Both the position numbers and the translations under genes were made by a program. A DNA stretch of 64,000 nucleotides from Methylobacterium iners (GTDB taxonomy: Bacteria > Pseudomonadota > Alphaproteobacteria > Rhizobiales > Beijerinckiaceae), in the NCBI RefSeq assembly GCF_022179305.1, contig NZ_BPQP01000049.1, positions 62,001 to 126,000 of the forward strand, read 5' to 3'. Position 1 is the stretch's first letter; each line of letters opens with the position of its first letter. Below the pieces are notes generated by a model that saw only the letters and a program-made list of their open reading frames with translations, had not been told where the DNA came from and did not search any database. Shown piece after piece: positions 11,988 through 22,031 of this stretch.

Positions 11988-12929
11988 ATGAGCCGCGCAT
12001 TCCTCTTTCCCGGCCAGGGCAGCCAGGCGGTCGGCATGGGCCGGGGGCTCGCCGAGACCTATCCGCAAGCACGGGCCGTCTTCGACGAGGTCGACGCGGC
12101 GCTGAGCCAGCCGCTCTCGCGCCTCATGTTCGAGGGGCCGATCGAGGAGCTCACCCTCACGACGAACGCGCAGCCCGCCCTGATGGCGACGAGCCTCGCG
12201 GCGCTTCGCGTGCTGGAGGCCGAGCGCGGGCTCGACCTCGCGCGGGACGTCGCCTGCGTCGCGGGCCATTCGCTGGGCGAGTACACGGCGCTCGCCGCGG
12301 CCGGAGCCTTCTCCATCACCGACGCCGCCCGCCTGCTGCGCATCCGCGGCGAGGCGATGCAATCGGCCGTAGCGGCGGGGGAGGGCGCCATGGCCGCCCT
12401 GATCGGCGCCGAGCCCGAGGTCGCGGCGGCCATCGCCGCGGAGGCCGGCGAGGGTGCGATCTGCGAGGTCGCCAACGACAACGGCGCCGGCCAGGTGGTG
12501 CTCTCGGGCGCCAAGGCCGCCGTCGAGCGGGCCGTGGTGATCGCGCAGGGACGCGGCATCAAGCGGGCGGTGATGCTCAATGTCTCCGCCCCCTTCCATT
12601 GCAGCCTGATGGCGCCGGCGGCCGAGGCGATGCGCGCGGCGCTCGCTGCGATGCCGCCCCGCGCGCCCGTCGTGCCCGTCTATACGAATGTCGGTGCGGC
12701 GCCGGTCTCGGAGCCGGACGCCATCCGCAACGCCCTCGTCGCGCAGGTCACCGGCACCGTGCGCTGGCGCGAGAGCGTCGCCGCCATGGCGGCGGCCGGG
12801 GTCGATAGCTTTCACGAGATCGGCGCCGGCAAGGTCCTCACCGGCCTAGTCAAGCGGATCGCGCCAGGCGCCCGGGCCAGTACCGTGGGGACGCCCGACG
12901 ACGTCGCCGCCTTCCCGGCCCTCGCCTAG
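11988..12929 (+). CDS. fabD: Malonyl-CoA:ACP transacylase
   Basis: Transfers malonyl from CoA to acyl carrier protein to feed type II fatty acid synthesis. The 313-residue length is usual. FLFPGQGSQAVGMG at the N-terminus forms the oxyanion region, and GHSLGEYTAL holds the nucleophilic Ser95. NVSAPFHCSLM contains the catalytic His, and SFHEIGAGKVLTGL closes the domain. The start has GGGAG upstream. It heads the fabD-fabG-acpP-fabF cluster. Confidence 0.96.
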   Translation: MSRAFLFPGQGSQAVGMGRGLAETYPQARAVFDEVDAALSQPLSRLMFEGPIEELTLTTNAQPALMATSLAALRVLEAERGLDLARDVACVAGHSLGEYTALAAAGAFSITDAARLLRIRGEAMQSAVAAGEGAMAALIGAEPEVAAAIAAEAGEGAICEVANDNGAGQVVLSGAKAAVERAVVIAQGRGIKRAVMLNVSAPFHCSLMAPAAEAMRAALAAMPPRAPVVPVYTNVGAAPVSEPDAIRNALVAQVTGTVRWRESVAAMAAAGVDSFHEIGAGKVLTGLVKRIAPGARASTVGTPDDVAAFPALA

Positions 12930-12959
12930 ACCCTCCCTCCAGCACGAAGGCATCCGCCG

Positions 12960-13700
12960 ATGTTCGATCTGACCGGCCGCAAGGCCCTCGTCACCGGCGC
13001 CACCGGCGGTCTGGGCGGCGCCATCGCCCGGGCGCTGCACGCGCAGGGCGCGCATGTCGCCATCTCCGGCACCCGGCGCGAGGCGCTCGATGCGCTCGCC
13101 GACGAGCTCGGGGCTGAGCGCGTCCACGTCGTCGAGACGAACCTTTCCGAGCGCGAGGCGGTGGAGGCCCTGGTGCCGACGGCGGAGGCGGCGCTCGGCG
13201 GCCTCGACATCCTCGTCAACAATGCCGGCATCACGCGGGACAACCTCTTCCTGCGCATGAAGGACGAGGAATGGGACGCGGTTATCGCGGTCAACCTCAC
13301 CGCCGCCTTCCGGCTCTCGCGCGCGGCCGTGAAGGGCATGATGCGCCGCCGCTACGGCCGCATCGTCAATATCGGCTCGGTGGTGGGTTCGACAGGCAAT
13401 CCGGGACAGGTGAACTACGCCGCCGCGAAGGCCGGGCTCGTGGGCATGACGAAGGCGCTCGCGGCCGAGGTCGCCAGCCGCAACCTCACCGTCAATTGCA
13501 TCGCGCCGGGCTTCATCATCTCGCCGATGACGGACGCCCTCAACGAGAAGCAGCGCGAGGGCATTCTCGGCCGCGTGCCGATGAACCGCCTCGGCACGGG
13601 CGCCGAGATCGCGGCGGCGACGGTCTATCTCGCCTCGGACGAGGCCGGCTACGTCACCGGCCAGACGCTGCACGTCAACGGCGGCATGGCGATGTATTGA
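12960..13700 (+). CDS. fabG: 3-oxoacyl-ACP reductase
   Basis: NADPH-dependent reduction of beta-ketoacyl-ACP in fatty acid elongation. A 246-residue short-chain dehydrogenase: the nucleotide-binding TGATGGLGGA (12-21), NNAG (87-90), and the catalytic triad Ser140, Tyr153 and Lys157 (VNYAAAKAG) are all present. The C-terminus GQTLHVNGGMAMY is typical of FabG. It follows fabD by 30 bases and is probably co-transcribed. Confidence 0.96.
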   Translation: MFDLTGRKALVTGATGGLGGAIARALHAQGAHVAISGTRREALDALADELGAERVHVVETNLSEREAVEALVPTAEAALGGLDILVNNAGITRDNLFLRMKDEEWDAVIAVNLTAAFRLSRAAVKGMMRRRYGRIVNIGSVVGSTGNPGQVNYAAAKAGLVGMTKALAAEVASRNLTVNCIAPGFIISPMTDALNEKQREGILGRVPMNRLGTGAEIAAATVYLASDEAGYVTGQTLHVNGGMAMY

Positions 13701-13824
13701 GGGCGAAGGTTACGCGAAAGACACGCCGCGCGACGCAAGAAAGCACGACGCTGAACGCTTCGTGAACCGGCCCTCGCCAGCGCCGGAACCCTGTGCTACC
13801 ACCCCGGCTGCCGAGCAAGGGGGG

Positions 13825-13853
13825 TTGACGGTTCAGCGTGTTGCGGCTTTTCA
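13825..13853 (+). promoter_or_regulatory. Candidate sigma-70-type promoter of acpP
   Basis: TTGACG (13825-13830) and TTTTCA (13848-13853) are separated by 17 bases, about 100 bases before acpP. The 256-base gap after fabG and the very high expression usual for acpP make an own promoter likely. The -10 element is a weak match. Confidence 0.4.
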
Positions 13854-13956
13854 CGACCACGCGCGATCGGACACCGGCCGCTTGAGACGTTCCCGAAGCG
13901 GGACAGCGGCCACGGCGCTTCACCAGCAGAACCGAATAGCTTGAGGACCAAGAACG

Positions 13957-14193
13957 ATGAGCGATATCGCTGAGCGCGTGAAGAAGATCGTGGTCGAGCA
14001 CCTGGGCGTCGAGCCCGAGAAGGTGGTCGAGGGCGCGAACTTCATCGACGACCTCGGCGCCGACAGCCTCGACACCGTCGAGCTCGTGATGGCGTTCGAG
14101 GAAGAGTTCAACGTCGAGATCCCGGACGATGCCGCGGAGACCATCCAGACGGTCGGCGATGCCGTGAAGTTCCTCGAGAAGAACTCGGCCTGA
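13957..14193 (+). CDS. acpP: Acyl carrier protein
   Basis: A small acidic carrier of growing acyl chains, active after 4'-phosphopantetheine attachment. The 78-residue protein has the attachment site [21 protein letters not shown] with Ser37, and the usual N-terminal [18 protein letters not shown]. It lies between fabG and fabF in the conserved order. Confidence 0.97.
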   Translation: MSDIAERVKKIVVEHLGVEPEKVVEGANFIDDLGADSLDTVELVMAFEEEFNVEIPDDAAETIQTVGDAVKFLEKNSA

Positions 14194-14279
14194 GGATCGT
14201 CCAAGGCGCCTGGTAAGCGGGGTCGAACGACCCCGCGCGCCGCACGTTACAGATGACAGGACCGGTTCGGGATAACGCG

Positions 14280-15536
<1,257 letters not shown>

Positions 15537-15793
15537 GACCACGGTTTCGGTCCGGCAAAGAGCGTTTGGCGTCCGAGGCGATTGCCCGTTGTCATTCCGC
15601 ATCTATAGGCAGAGTGCGGAACGGTCGGCTCGGTGGATCGCAACAGGGCACTGGGTAGCCGCCAAGGCTTCGCCGCCAACGCCTTTTCGCCACAAAATTC
15701 AGTACCCTCGCGCCCTCGTCGGGGTACCGGAAGGCGCTTGACGGGTCCGAGGCGGCGCCGCCATGCAGGGCCGTGCGACCGAACAGGATGTCC

Positions 15794-17167
15794 ATGTTCC
15801 GTAGACGCAAGAAGCCCGACCCCATCCCGGTGGCGTCCGACGAGCCGGCGCTGCCCAACCGGCTCTCGCCCCGCAGCCCGAGCGAGGCCATCAAGCCGAC
15901 CGCGGCACCGCCCCCGCCGGAGCGTCCCGAGCGCCGCCGCGGCGGCATGATCGGCACGATCAGCGGACTTCTCACCCTCTTCGTCGTGGCCGCCATCGCC
16001 GCCATGATCGGCCTCACCCTGTTCGAGCGTCAGACCCGCGAGCCGGGGCCGCTCGCGGCCGACAAGGTCGTGGTCATCCCGCCCCGCAGTGGTACCAGCG
16101 AGATCGCCGAGGCCCTGCAGCGCGAGGGCGTGATCTCCCAGACCGGCTCCTTCGAGATGGCGGCCCGTCTCAGCGGCAAGGCGCTGAAGGCCGGCGAGTA
16201 CAGCTTCAAGGCGCGTTCCAGCATCAACGAGACCATCGAGGTTCTCGCCACCGGCCGGCAAGTCCAGCACGCCATCACCTTCCCCGAGGGGCTGACGAGC
16301 GAGCAGATCGTGATGCGGCTGAACGCCGACGACGTGCTCTCGGGCGAGGTCAACGAGATCCCGCCGGAGGGCTCGCTCCTGCCCGACACCTACAAGTACG
16401 AGCGCGGCGCCACCCGCCAGCAGATCCTCAACCTGATGCGCGCCAAGCAGCGCGAGGTGCTCAACCAGATCTGGCTGCGCCGCAACGCCGAGGTGCCGGT
16501 GAAGACGCCCGCCGAGATGGTGACGCTGGCCTCCATCGTCGAGAAGGAGACGGGCCGGGCCGACGAGCGGCCCCGCGTCGCCGGCGTCTTCGTCAACCGC
16601 CTCAACAAGCGCATGAAGCTGCAATCGGACCCGACCATCGTCTACGGGCTGGTGGGCGGCCGGGGTACCCTGGGGCGCGGCATCCAGCGCTCCGAGATCG
16701 AGCGGGCGACGCCCTACAACACCTACGTCATCGAGGGCCTGCCCCCGGGGCCCATCGCCAATCCGGGCCGGGCGGCACTGGAGGCGGTGGCCAACCCCTC
16801 GCGGACCAAGGACCTGTTCTTCGTCGCCGACGGCACCGGCGGCCACGCCTTCTCCGAGACCCTGGAGGGCCATGCCCGCAACGTGGCGCGCTGGCGCCAA
16901 GTCGAGAAGGCGCGCCAAGCCCCCACGCCGGACGCGAGCACCGGTGCCGTCGACAAGGCCGAACCCCCGGCCGACCCCTCCGCCCCCGGCCGCGCCTCGG
17001 CCTACGCCCCGGCCGGTGCCAACTTCGCCCTGGGCGGCGCGGGCGATCCCTCGGGCGCGAAGCCGAAGGCCTTCGACGCCTCCGAGGGCACCAAGCTCGA
17101 TCCCCTGCGCAACAAGACCTTCGACCTGAACTCGGCGAAGTCGGTGCCGGTGCTGCGGCAGCCATGA
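15794..17167 (+). CDS. mltG: Endolytic peptidoglycan transglycosylase MltG
   Basis: A membrane-anchored lytic transglycosylase proposed to terminate nascent glycan strands. The N-terminus is a basic and proline-rich cytoplasmic stretch, then one membrane helix (MIGTISGLLTLFVVAAIAAMIGLTLF, roughly residues 51-76), then the YceG domain. ASIVEKETGRADERPRVAGVFVNRL carries the catalytic Glu, followed by LQSDPTIVYG, YNTYVIEGLPPGPIANPG and FFVADGTGGHAFSETLEGH. ATG 15794 has AGGA five bases upstream; GTG 15773 and ATG 15788 are alternatives. The Ala/Pro-rich tail of about 90 residues is unusually long. Its stop overlaps the next start. Confidence 0.93.
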   Translation: MFRRRKKPDPIPVASDEPALPNRLSPRSPSEAIKPTAAPPPPERPERRRGGMIGTISGLLTLFVVAAIAAMIGLTLFERQTREPGPLAADKVVVIPPRSGTSEIAEALQREGVISQTGSFEMAARLSGKALKAGEYSFKARSSINETIEVLATGRQVQHAITFPEGLTSEQIVMRLNADDVLSGEVNEIPPEGSLLPDTYKYERGATRQQILNLMRAKQREVLNQIWLRRNAEVPVKTPAEMVTLASIVEKETGRADERPRVAGVFVNRLNKRMKLQSDPTIVYGLVGGRGTLGRGIQRSEIERATPYNTYVIEGLPPGPIANPGRAALEAVANPSRTKDLFFVADGTGGHAFSETLEGHARNVARWRQVEKARQAPTPDASTGAVDKAEPPADPSAPGRASAYAPAGANFALGGAGDPSGAKPKAFDASEGTKLDPLRNKTFDLNSAKSVPVLRQP

Positions 17168-18042
17168 TCCTCGCCAGCATGACGGGCTTCGCCCGGGCCG
17201 CCGGCACCACCGGCCCCGTGCAATGGGCCTGGGAGGTTCGCAGCGTGAATGGGCGCAGCCTCGACGTGCGCCTGCGCGTGCCCAACGGCTTCGATGCGGC
17301 GGGCGAGGTGGCGCGCACGGCGCTCCAGCGCACCATCGCGCGCGGCCAGTGCCAGCTCTCGCTCCATCTCACCCGACCGGAGACCCCGGCCCGGGTCCGC
17401 ATCAACACCGCCCTCCTCTGCGAGCTCGCGGCGGCGGTCGCCCGCGTTCCGGTGCCCGACGGCATGGCGCCGGCCACCCTCGACGGGCTGCTCGGCATCC
17501 GCGGCGTCATCGAATCCGAAGAGGAACCCGGCGCCGATCCCGACGCGCTCGCCCGCGACCTCGCGGAGGGCGTCGTCCGCCTCGTCGCCGAGTTGGTCGA
17601 GGCGCGCCGCGCGGAGGGGCGCCAGCTGCGCGAGATCATCGAGGGGCAGGTCTCCGCGATGGAGCGGCTGCGACAGGCCGCTGAGGAAAACCCGGCTCGC
17701 CAGCCCGAGAGCGTCCGCGCGCGTCTCGCGGCCTCCATCGCCGTGCTCACGGAAGCCGGCGGGCTCGATCCGGCCCGGCTGCACCAGGAGGCGGTGCTGC
17801 TCGCCGCCAAGGCCGATGTCCGCGAGGAACTCGACCGGCTCGCCGCCCACCTCGCCAGCGTGCGCGAGCTGCTCACCGCAGGGGGCCCGATCGGGCGCAA
17901 GCTCGACTTCCTGGCCCAGGAGCTCGGCCGCGAGGCGAACACGCTGTGCGCCAAGGCCGGCGACGTCACCCTCTCGCGGATCGGACTCGACTTGAAGGCC
18001 GTGGTGGAGCAATTCCGCGAGCAGGTTCAGAACGTCGAATAG
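17164..18042 (+). CDS. yicC: YicC family protein (endoribonuclease-like)
   Basis: A conserved 292-residue protein. MTGFARAAGTTGPVQWAWEVRSVNGRSLDVRLRVP at the N-terminus and the C-terminal block GPIGRKLDFLAQELGREANTLCAKAGDVTLSRIGLDLKAVVEQFREQVQNVE are the YicC_N and DUF1732 signatures. YicC of E. coli has been reported as an RNase involved in small-RNA decay. The start overlaps the mltG stop by four bases (ATGA), and gmk follows 14 bases later, so the three genes form one transcription unit. Confidence 0.93.
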   Translation: MILASMTGFARAAGTTGPVQWAWEVRSVNGRSLDVRLRVPNGFDAAGEVARTALQRTIARGQCQLSLHLTRPETPARVRINTALLCELAAAVARVPVPDGMAPATLDGLLGIRGVIESEEEPGADPDALARDLAEGVVRLVAELVEARRAEGRQLREIIEGQVSAMERLRQAAEENPARQPESVRARLAASIAVLTEAGGLDPARLHQEAVLLAAKADVREELDRLAAHLASVRELLTAGGPIGRKLDFLAQELGREANTLCAKAGDVTLSRIGLDLKAVVEQFREQVQNVE

Positions 18043-18056
18043 GTATCAAGGCAACG

Positions 18057-18704
18057 ATGGCGACGATCGGGCGGCGCGGCTTCATCCTGATCCTGTCCTC
18101 GCCCTCGGGCGCCGGCAAGACGACCCTGACGCGGGCGGTGGCCGGCGACCCCGCCTGGGGGCTCGACCTCTCGATCTCCGTGACGACGCGCCAGCGACGC
18201 CCGTCCGAGATCGACGGCCGTCACTACAACTTCATCGACCGCGAGGCCTTCGACGCCTTGCGCGCCCGCGACGACCTCCTCGAATGGGCGGAGGTGCACG
18301 GCAACTTCTACGGCACGCCGCGCCGCCCGGTGGAGCGGGTCCTGGCCGAGGGCCGGGACATGATCTTCGACATCGACTACCAGGGCACGCGCCAGGTCCG
18401 GGGCAAGCTCTCGGAGGACGTCGTCACGATCTTCATCCTACCGCCCAGCATGGCCGAGCTGCGCAGCCGGCTCGAGCGCCGCGCCGAGGACTCGCCCGAG
18501 ACCATCGAGAAGCGCCTCGCCAATGCCCGCGTCGAGATCCAGCGCTGGAACGAGTACGACTACGTCATCGTCAACGACGACCTCCAAAACGCCTTCGACG
18601 CGCTCAAGGGCATCCTCACCGCGGAGCGCCTGAAGCGCACCCGGCGCACGGGGCTGACCGGCTTCGTGGACGGCCTGCTGACGGAGGCCGAAGGGAGCGG
18701 ATAA
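18057..18704 (+). CDS. gmk: Guanylate kinase
   Basis: Phosphorylates GMP to GDP. The 215-residue protein has the P-loop SSPSGAGKTTL (14-24), the GMP-binding SVTTRQRRPSEIDGRHYNFI and EWAEVHGNFYGTP segments, and the lid/base region RLERRAEDSPETIEKRL. The open frame begins upstream in yicC, but ATG 18057 with AAGG five bases upstream is the natural start. It is translationally close to yicC. Confidence 0.96.
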   Translation: MATIGRRGFILILSSPSGAGKTTLTRAVAGDPAWGLDLSISVTTRQRRPSEIDGRHYNFIDREAFDALRARDDLLEWAEVHGNFYGTPRRPVERVLAEGRDMIFDIDYQGTRQVRGKLSEDVVTIFILPPSMAELRSRLERRAEDSPETIEKRLANARVEIQRWNEYDYVIVNDDLQNAFDALKGILTAERLKRTRRTGLTGFVDGLLTEAEGSG

Positions 18705-18740
18705 CCAACGCGCCGCACCGGCCTCGGGGGTGCTGACCGC

Positions 18741-19211
18741 TCACATATCCTTGCCGGGCTTCGCCTGGCCGGGGCACTCGCCGACCCTGCGCATCAGGGT
18801 CAGGATCTCCGAGGAATGTTCTGGCCGGCGCGTGATCAACGTCTGATTGGTGCTGCTCACCAGATCCTTGCTGAAGTGGAAGGTGAGGACGATCTTCGAG
18901 TCCCGGCAATCCATGGCGAAGGCGAACCCGTCCGCCAGCGAGCGCGTGTCGCTCGGTTTGCAGGCCTTCAGGAACTGCGGCGAGGCCTCATACTGCGCGA
19001 TCGTCTCGCGGCGAAAGGCGTCGAAATCGGCCGAGGCGATGCAGACCTGGCCGTTCGCGGGCTGATCCTGAAACGCGCTGTTGCGGCTCTCCGTCTCGTA
19101 GAGCCCCGGCACGAAGACCGGCTTGGGCGTGAGCAGGGGCGCGGCCTCCTGCGCGAGGGCCGGCGTGCCCAGGAGCGCCGGAAGGAGAGCCATGATCCGC
19201 GTCGTTCTCAT
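18741..19211 (-). CDS. Secreted DUF3617-like protein
   Basis: About 156 residues from ATG 19211, which has AAGGA eight bases upstream; the frame also extends to 19250. A Sec signal peptide is clear (MRTTRIMALLPALLGTPALAQ). The mature part has VPGLYETESRN, QVCIASADF and MDCRDSKIVLTFHF, a pattern like DUF3617 proteins: a 'PGLYE' strand, paired cysteines and a beta-rich fold. It is probably periplasmic, and the function is unknown. Its stop lies 37 bases past gmk, in convergent orientation. Confidence 0.65.
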   Translation of the reverse strand: MRTTRIMALLPALLGTPALAQEAAPLLTPKPVFVPGLYETESRNSAFQDQPANGQVCIASADFDAFRRETIAQYEASPQFLKACKPSDTRSLADGFAFAMDCRDSKIVLTFHFSKDLVSSTNQTLITRRPEHSSEILTLMRRVGECPGQAKPGKDM

Positions 19212-19275
19212 CGTGCGATCCTTGGAGGCTAAGGGCTGCAGGCGCGGCAAGGTGCGAACCTGCTTGATTGCGGCC

Positions 19276-19575
19276 TCAATCCTTGACGAGGCCGGCTAGG
19301 TCGAGATCCTCGAGCCGCGCCCGCGCCGCGCGATACTCCGGGACCGACGGGTTCTCCTCGACCGCGCGACCATACCAGTAGCGGGCCGCGTGCAACTCGC
19401 TCAGCCCTTCGTAGCACTCGCCGATCCGCATGGCCGTGTAGCCTGCGTCCAGTGAGGGATCACCGTCCGCCAACTCGAAATAGACGGCGAGGGCCTCCCG
19501 GAAGGCCGCGGATGCCATGTGCCCCTGGCCGGCCTGCTCAAGATGGTTCGGTTCGTAGCGCGGGATCTTCTTCAC
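19276..19575 (-). CDS. TPR-like small protein
   Basis: A 99-residue protein without a signal peptide. FREALAVYFELADGDPSLDAGYTAMRIGECYEGLSELHAARYWYGRAVEENPSVPEYRAARARLEDL reads as two tetratricopeptide-like helical repeats. This suggests a protein-binding adaptor, but no partner is evident. It lies upstream of the DUF3617-like gene on the same strand. Confidence 0.7.
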   Translation of the reverse strand: MKKIPRYEPNHLEQAGQGHMASAAFREALAVYFELADGDPSLDAGYTAMRIGECYEGLSELHAARYWYGRAVEENPSVPEYRAARARLEDLDLAGLVKD

Positions 19576-19783
19576 GGCTCAGGTTCACGCCATTCCTGCG
19601 CTTCGTGCAACCGTCGGACGAACGGATTATCGACCAGTTGTCCACTGATCCGCCGCTGCCGTCGGGTTGGATCGCCCCATTGCCGCAGGCGAGGAACGAT
19701 GCCCAGCCACCAGTGTTGGGCGGTGGTCCGTACGGAGGGCGTCAGCCCCGGGAACGGAGGCACGTTCCGCCGGAGGCAAGCGC

Positions 19784-20590
19784 ATGGATCTCGGCATCAG
19801 CGGCCGCGTGGCCGTCATCACCGGCGGCGATTCCGGGATGGGCTACGCCACGGCCGAGTACCTGCTGCGCGAGGACGTGAAGGTCGTCCTGACGGACATC
19901 GACCAGGACAAGGTGGGGGAGGCCGCCAAGCGGCTCGCACCGCTCGGTGACGTCCGTGCCGTCCAGGCCGACCTGACCAAGGCCGCGGACGTCCAGCGCC
20001 TGAAGGCCTCGGCCTCGACGCTGTTCGGGCAGGCTCCGACGATCCTCGTCGCGGCCGCCGGCATCACCGGCGCCATCGGCGACTTCTTGGAGATCTCGGA
20101 CGAGGACTGGCTGCACACCCTCGACGCCGACCTGATGACGGCCGTGCGCGTCACCCGCGCCTTCATCCCCGCCATGCGCGAGGCCGGCTGGGGGCGGATC
20201 GTGCTGTTCGCCTCGGAGGACGCCGTCCAGCCCTATGTCGAGGAACTGCCCTATTGCGCCTCGAAGGCCGGCATCGTCAGCCTCACCAAGGGGCTGTCCA
20301 AGGCCTACGGACCGGACGGAATCCTCGTGAACGTGGTCTCGCCGGCCTTCGTGGCGACGCCAATGACCGACGCCATGATGGAGAAGCGTGCGAAGGAGAA
20401 CGGCACCTCCTTCGACGAGGCCGTCGCGAGCTTCCTCGACGAGAAGCGCCCCGGCATGGTCCTCAAGCGGCGAGGCCGGCCCGAGGAGGTGGCGGCGGCC
20501 GTCGCCTTCCTCTGCTCGGAGCAGGCGAGCTTCATCACCGGCACCAACGTCCGCGTGGACAGCGGCGCCGTCATGACCATCCCGACCTGA
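19784..20590 (+). CDS. Short-chain dehydrogenase/reductase
   Basis: A 268-residue classical SDR. It has the NAD(P) motif TGGDSGMGYATAEYL near residue 13 and a candidate catalytic triad of Ser in FASEDAVQPY with Tyr-Lys in PYCASKAG. The C-terminus FITGTNVRVDSGAVMTIPT is usual. The acidic LTDIDQDKV after strand 2 favours NAD(H) over NADP(H). ATG 19784 is preceded by GGAGG at a 7-base spacing. The next gene starts 11 bases on, so a two-gene oxidoreductase operon is likely. The substrate is unknown. Confidence 0.85.
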   Translation: MDLGISGRVAVITGGDSGMGYATAEYLLREDVKVVLTDIDQDKVGEAAKRLAPLGDVRAVQADLTKAADVQRLKASASTLFGQAPTILVAAAGITGAIGDFLEISDEDWLHTLDADLMTAVRVTRAFIPAMREAGWGRIVLFASEDAVQPYVEELPYCASKAGIVSLTKGLSKAYGPDGILVNVVSPAFVATPMTDAMMEKRAKENGTSFDEAVASFLDEKRPGMVLKRRGRPEEVAAAVAFLCSEQASFITGTNVRVDSGAVMTIPT

Positions 20591-20601
20591 GCCGCGGCCG
20601 G

Positions 20602-22023
20602 ATGCAGGAGCCTCCGTTGCGTGAGTTGCGCTGCGACGTCGCCGTCATCGGCGCGGGCACGGCCGGCATGGCCGCCTATCGCGCCGCCCGCGAGGCCGGC
20701 GCCCGCGCCGTCCTGATCGAGGCGGGCCCGGGCGGGTCGACCTGCGCGCGGGTCGGCTGCATGCCCTCGAAGCTCTTGATCACCGCCGCGAAAGCCGCCC
20801 ACGACGCCCGCCGGGCCGGGGAATTCGGTGTCGCGACAGGGCCAATCCGCGTCGACGGGGTCGCGACGCTCCAGCGGGTACGGCGCGAGCGGGACCGTTT
20901 CGTGGCCGGCGTCCTCTCGGAGTTCGAGAAATTCCCAAACGAGGACCGCGTCAACGGACGCGCCCGCTTCGTCGCGCGAGACATCCTCGTGCTGGAAGAC
21001 CGCGACACCCGCATCGCGTTCGGCGCGGCGGTGATCGCCGCCGGATCGAGCCCGGCAGTGCCGGAGCTCCTCGCCGGACTCGGCGACCGGGTTCTCACCA
21101 CGGACACCCTCTTCGAGATCCCCGACCTGCCCCGCTCGCTCGCGGTGATCGGCGGCGGCCCGGTCGGAATCGAGATCGCCCAGGCCATGGCCCGCCTCGG
21201 AGTCGCGGTCACCCTTCTCGATGGTGGCCATGCCCTCGCCGGCCTGAGGGATCCCGACCTCGTCGCCCGGGCGAACGCGCTGTTCGCGGCCGAGATGACC
21301 CTCCACTTCGGCACCAAGGTGGAACGGGCCGAGAGCGCCGGCGACGGGATCCGCCTGACCTGGGCAGGGAAGGACGGCGCCGGAGGATCGGGGGTCTTCG
21401 ACCGGGTTCTGGCCGCCGCCGGCCGGCCGCCGAGCCTGCGCGGCCTGGGGCTTGAGGAGGCCGGCCTCAGCCTCGACGAGAAGGGCGGTCCCTGCTTCGA
21501 TCCCCGGACCCTGATGGGGGAAGGCGCGCCAATCTTCGTTGCGGGCGATGCTGCCGCCTCGCGCCCGGTGCTGCACGAGGCCGCGAGGCAGGGCCGGATC
21601 GCAGGCCGCAACGCCGCGGCCCTGGTCCGATCGGGGCCGACCGGCATCGCCACGCCCGCGCCCTGGGTGAACCTCGCCATGGTCTTCACCGATCCGGGCA
21701 CTGCCGCCGTCGGCGAGACCTACGATCCGGAGCGCGCGGCCGAGCGGGTGGTCGGCGCGGTCGATTTCTCACGTCAGGGCCGCGCCCGGATCATGGACCG
21801 CGCCGCCGGTGCCCTGCGGATCTATGCCGACCGCGCGGGTTGCCTGACCGGGGCGGAGATGCTGTGCCCCGAGGCGGAGCATCTCGGCCATCTCCTCGCG
21901 ATGGCCATACAGGACGGGCAGACGGCGCAGGACCTGCGCGACCGCCCTTTCTACCATCCGACGGTCGAGGAGGGGCTGGTGACGGCCCTCACGCGGATCA
22001 TCGACGGGCTCGACGCGCGCTGA
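20602..22023 (+). CDS. Dihydrolipoamide dehydrogenase-like flavoprotein
   Basis: A 473-residue class I pyridine nucleotide-disulfide oxidoreductase. The FAD motif is CDVAVIGAGTAGMAAYRAA, and the redox disulfide lies in GGSTCARVGCMPSKLL (Cys-x4-Cys). The NAD motif is SLAVIGGGPVGIEIAQAM, a second FAD contact is IFVAGDAA, and the C-terminal FYHPTVEEG supplies the His-Glu pair. It is closer to lipoamide dehydrogenase than to glutathione or mercuric reductase. It is not beside a 2-oxoacid dehydrogenase, so its partner substrate is open. It follows the SDR by 11 bases. Confidence 0.85.
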   Translation: MQEPPLRELRCDVAVIGAGTAGMAAYRAAREAGARAVLIEAGPGGSTCARVGCMPSKLLITAAKAAHDARRAGEFGVATGPIRVDGVATLQRVRRERDRFVAGVLSEFEKFPNEDRVNGRARFVARDILVLEDRDTRIAFGAAVIAAGSSPAVPELLAGLGDRVLTTDTLFEIPDLPRSLAVIGGGPVGIEIAQAMARLGVAVTLLDGGHALAGLRDPDLVARANALFAAEMTLHFGTKVERAESAGDGIRLTWAGKDGAGGSGVFDRVLAAAGRPPSLRGLGLEEAGLSLDEKGGPCFDPRTLMGEGAPIFVAGDAAASRPVLHEAARQGRIAGRNAAALVRSGPTGIATPAPWVNLAMVFTDPGTAAVGETYDPERAAERVVGAVDFSRQGRARIMDRAAGALRIYADRAGCLTGAEMLCPEAEHLGHLLAMAIQDGQTAQDLRDRPFYHPTVEEGLVTALTRIIDGLDAR

Positions 22024-22031
22024 CCGCCAGG

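Noticed and set aside
18816-19232. Plus-strand frame opposite the DUF3617-like gene
   Set aside because: The minus-strand protein has a clear signal peptide and ribosome site, whereas the opposite frame has neither.
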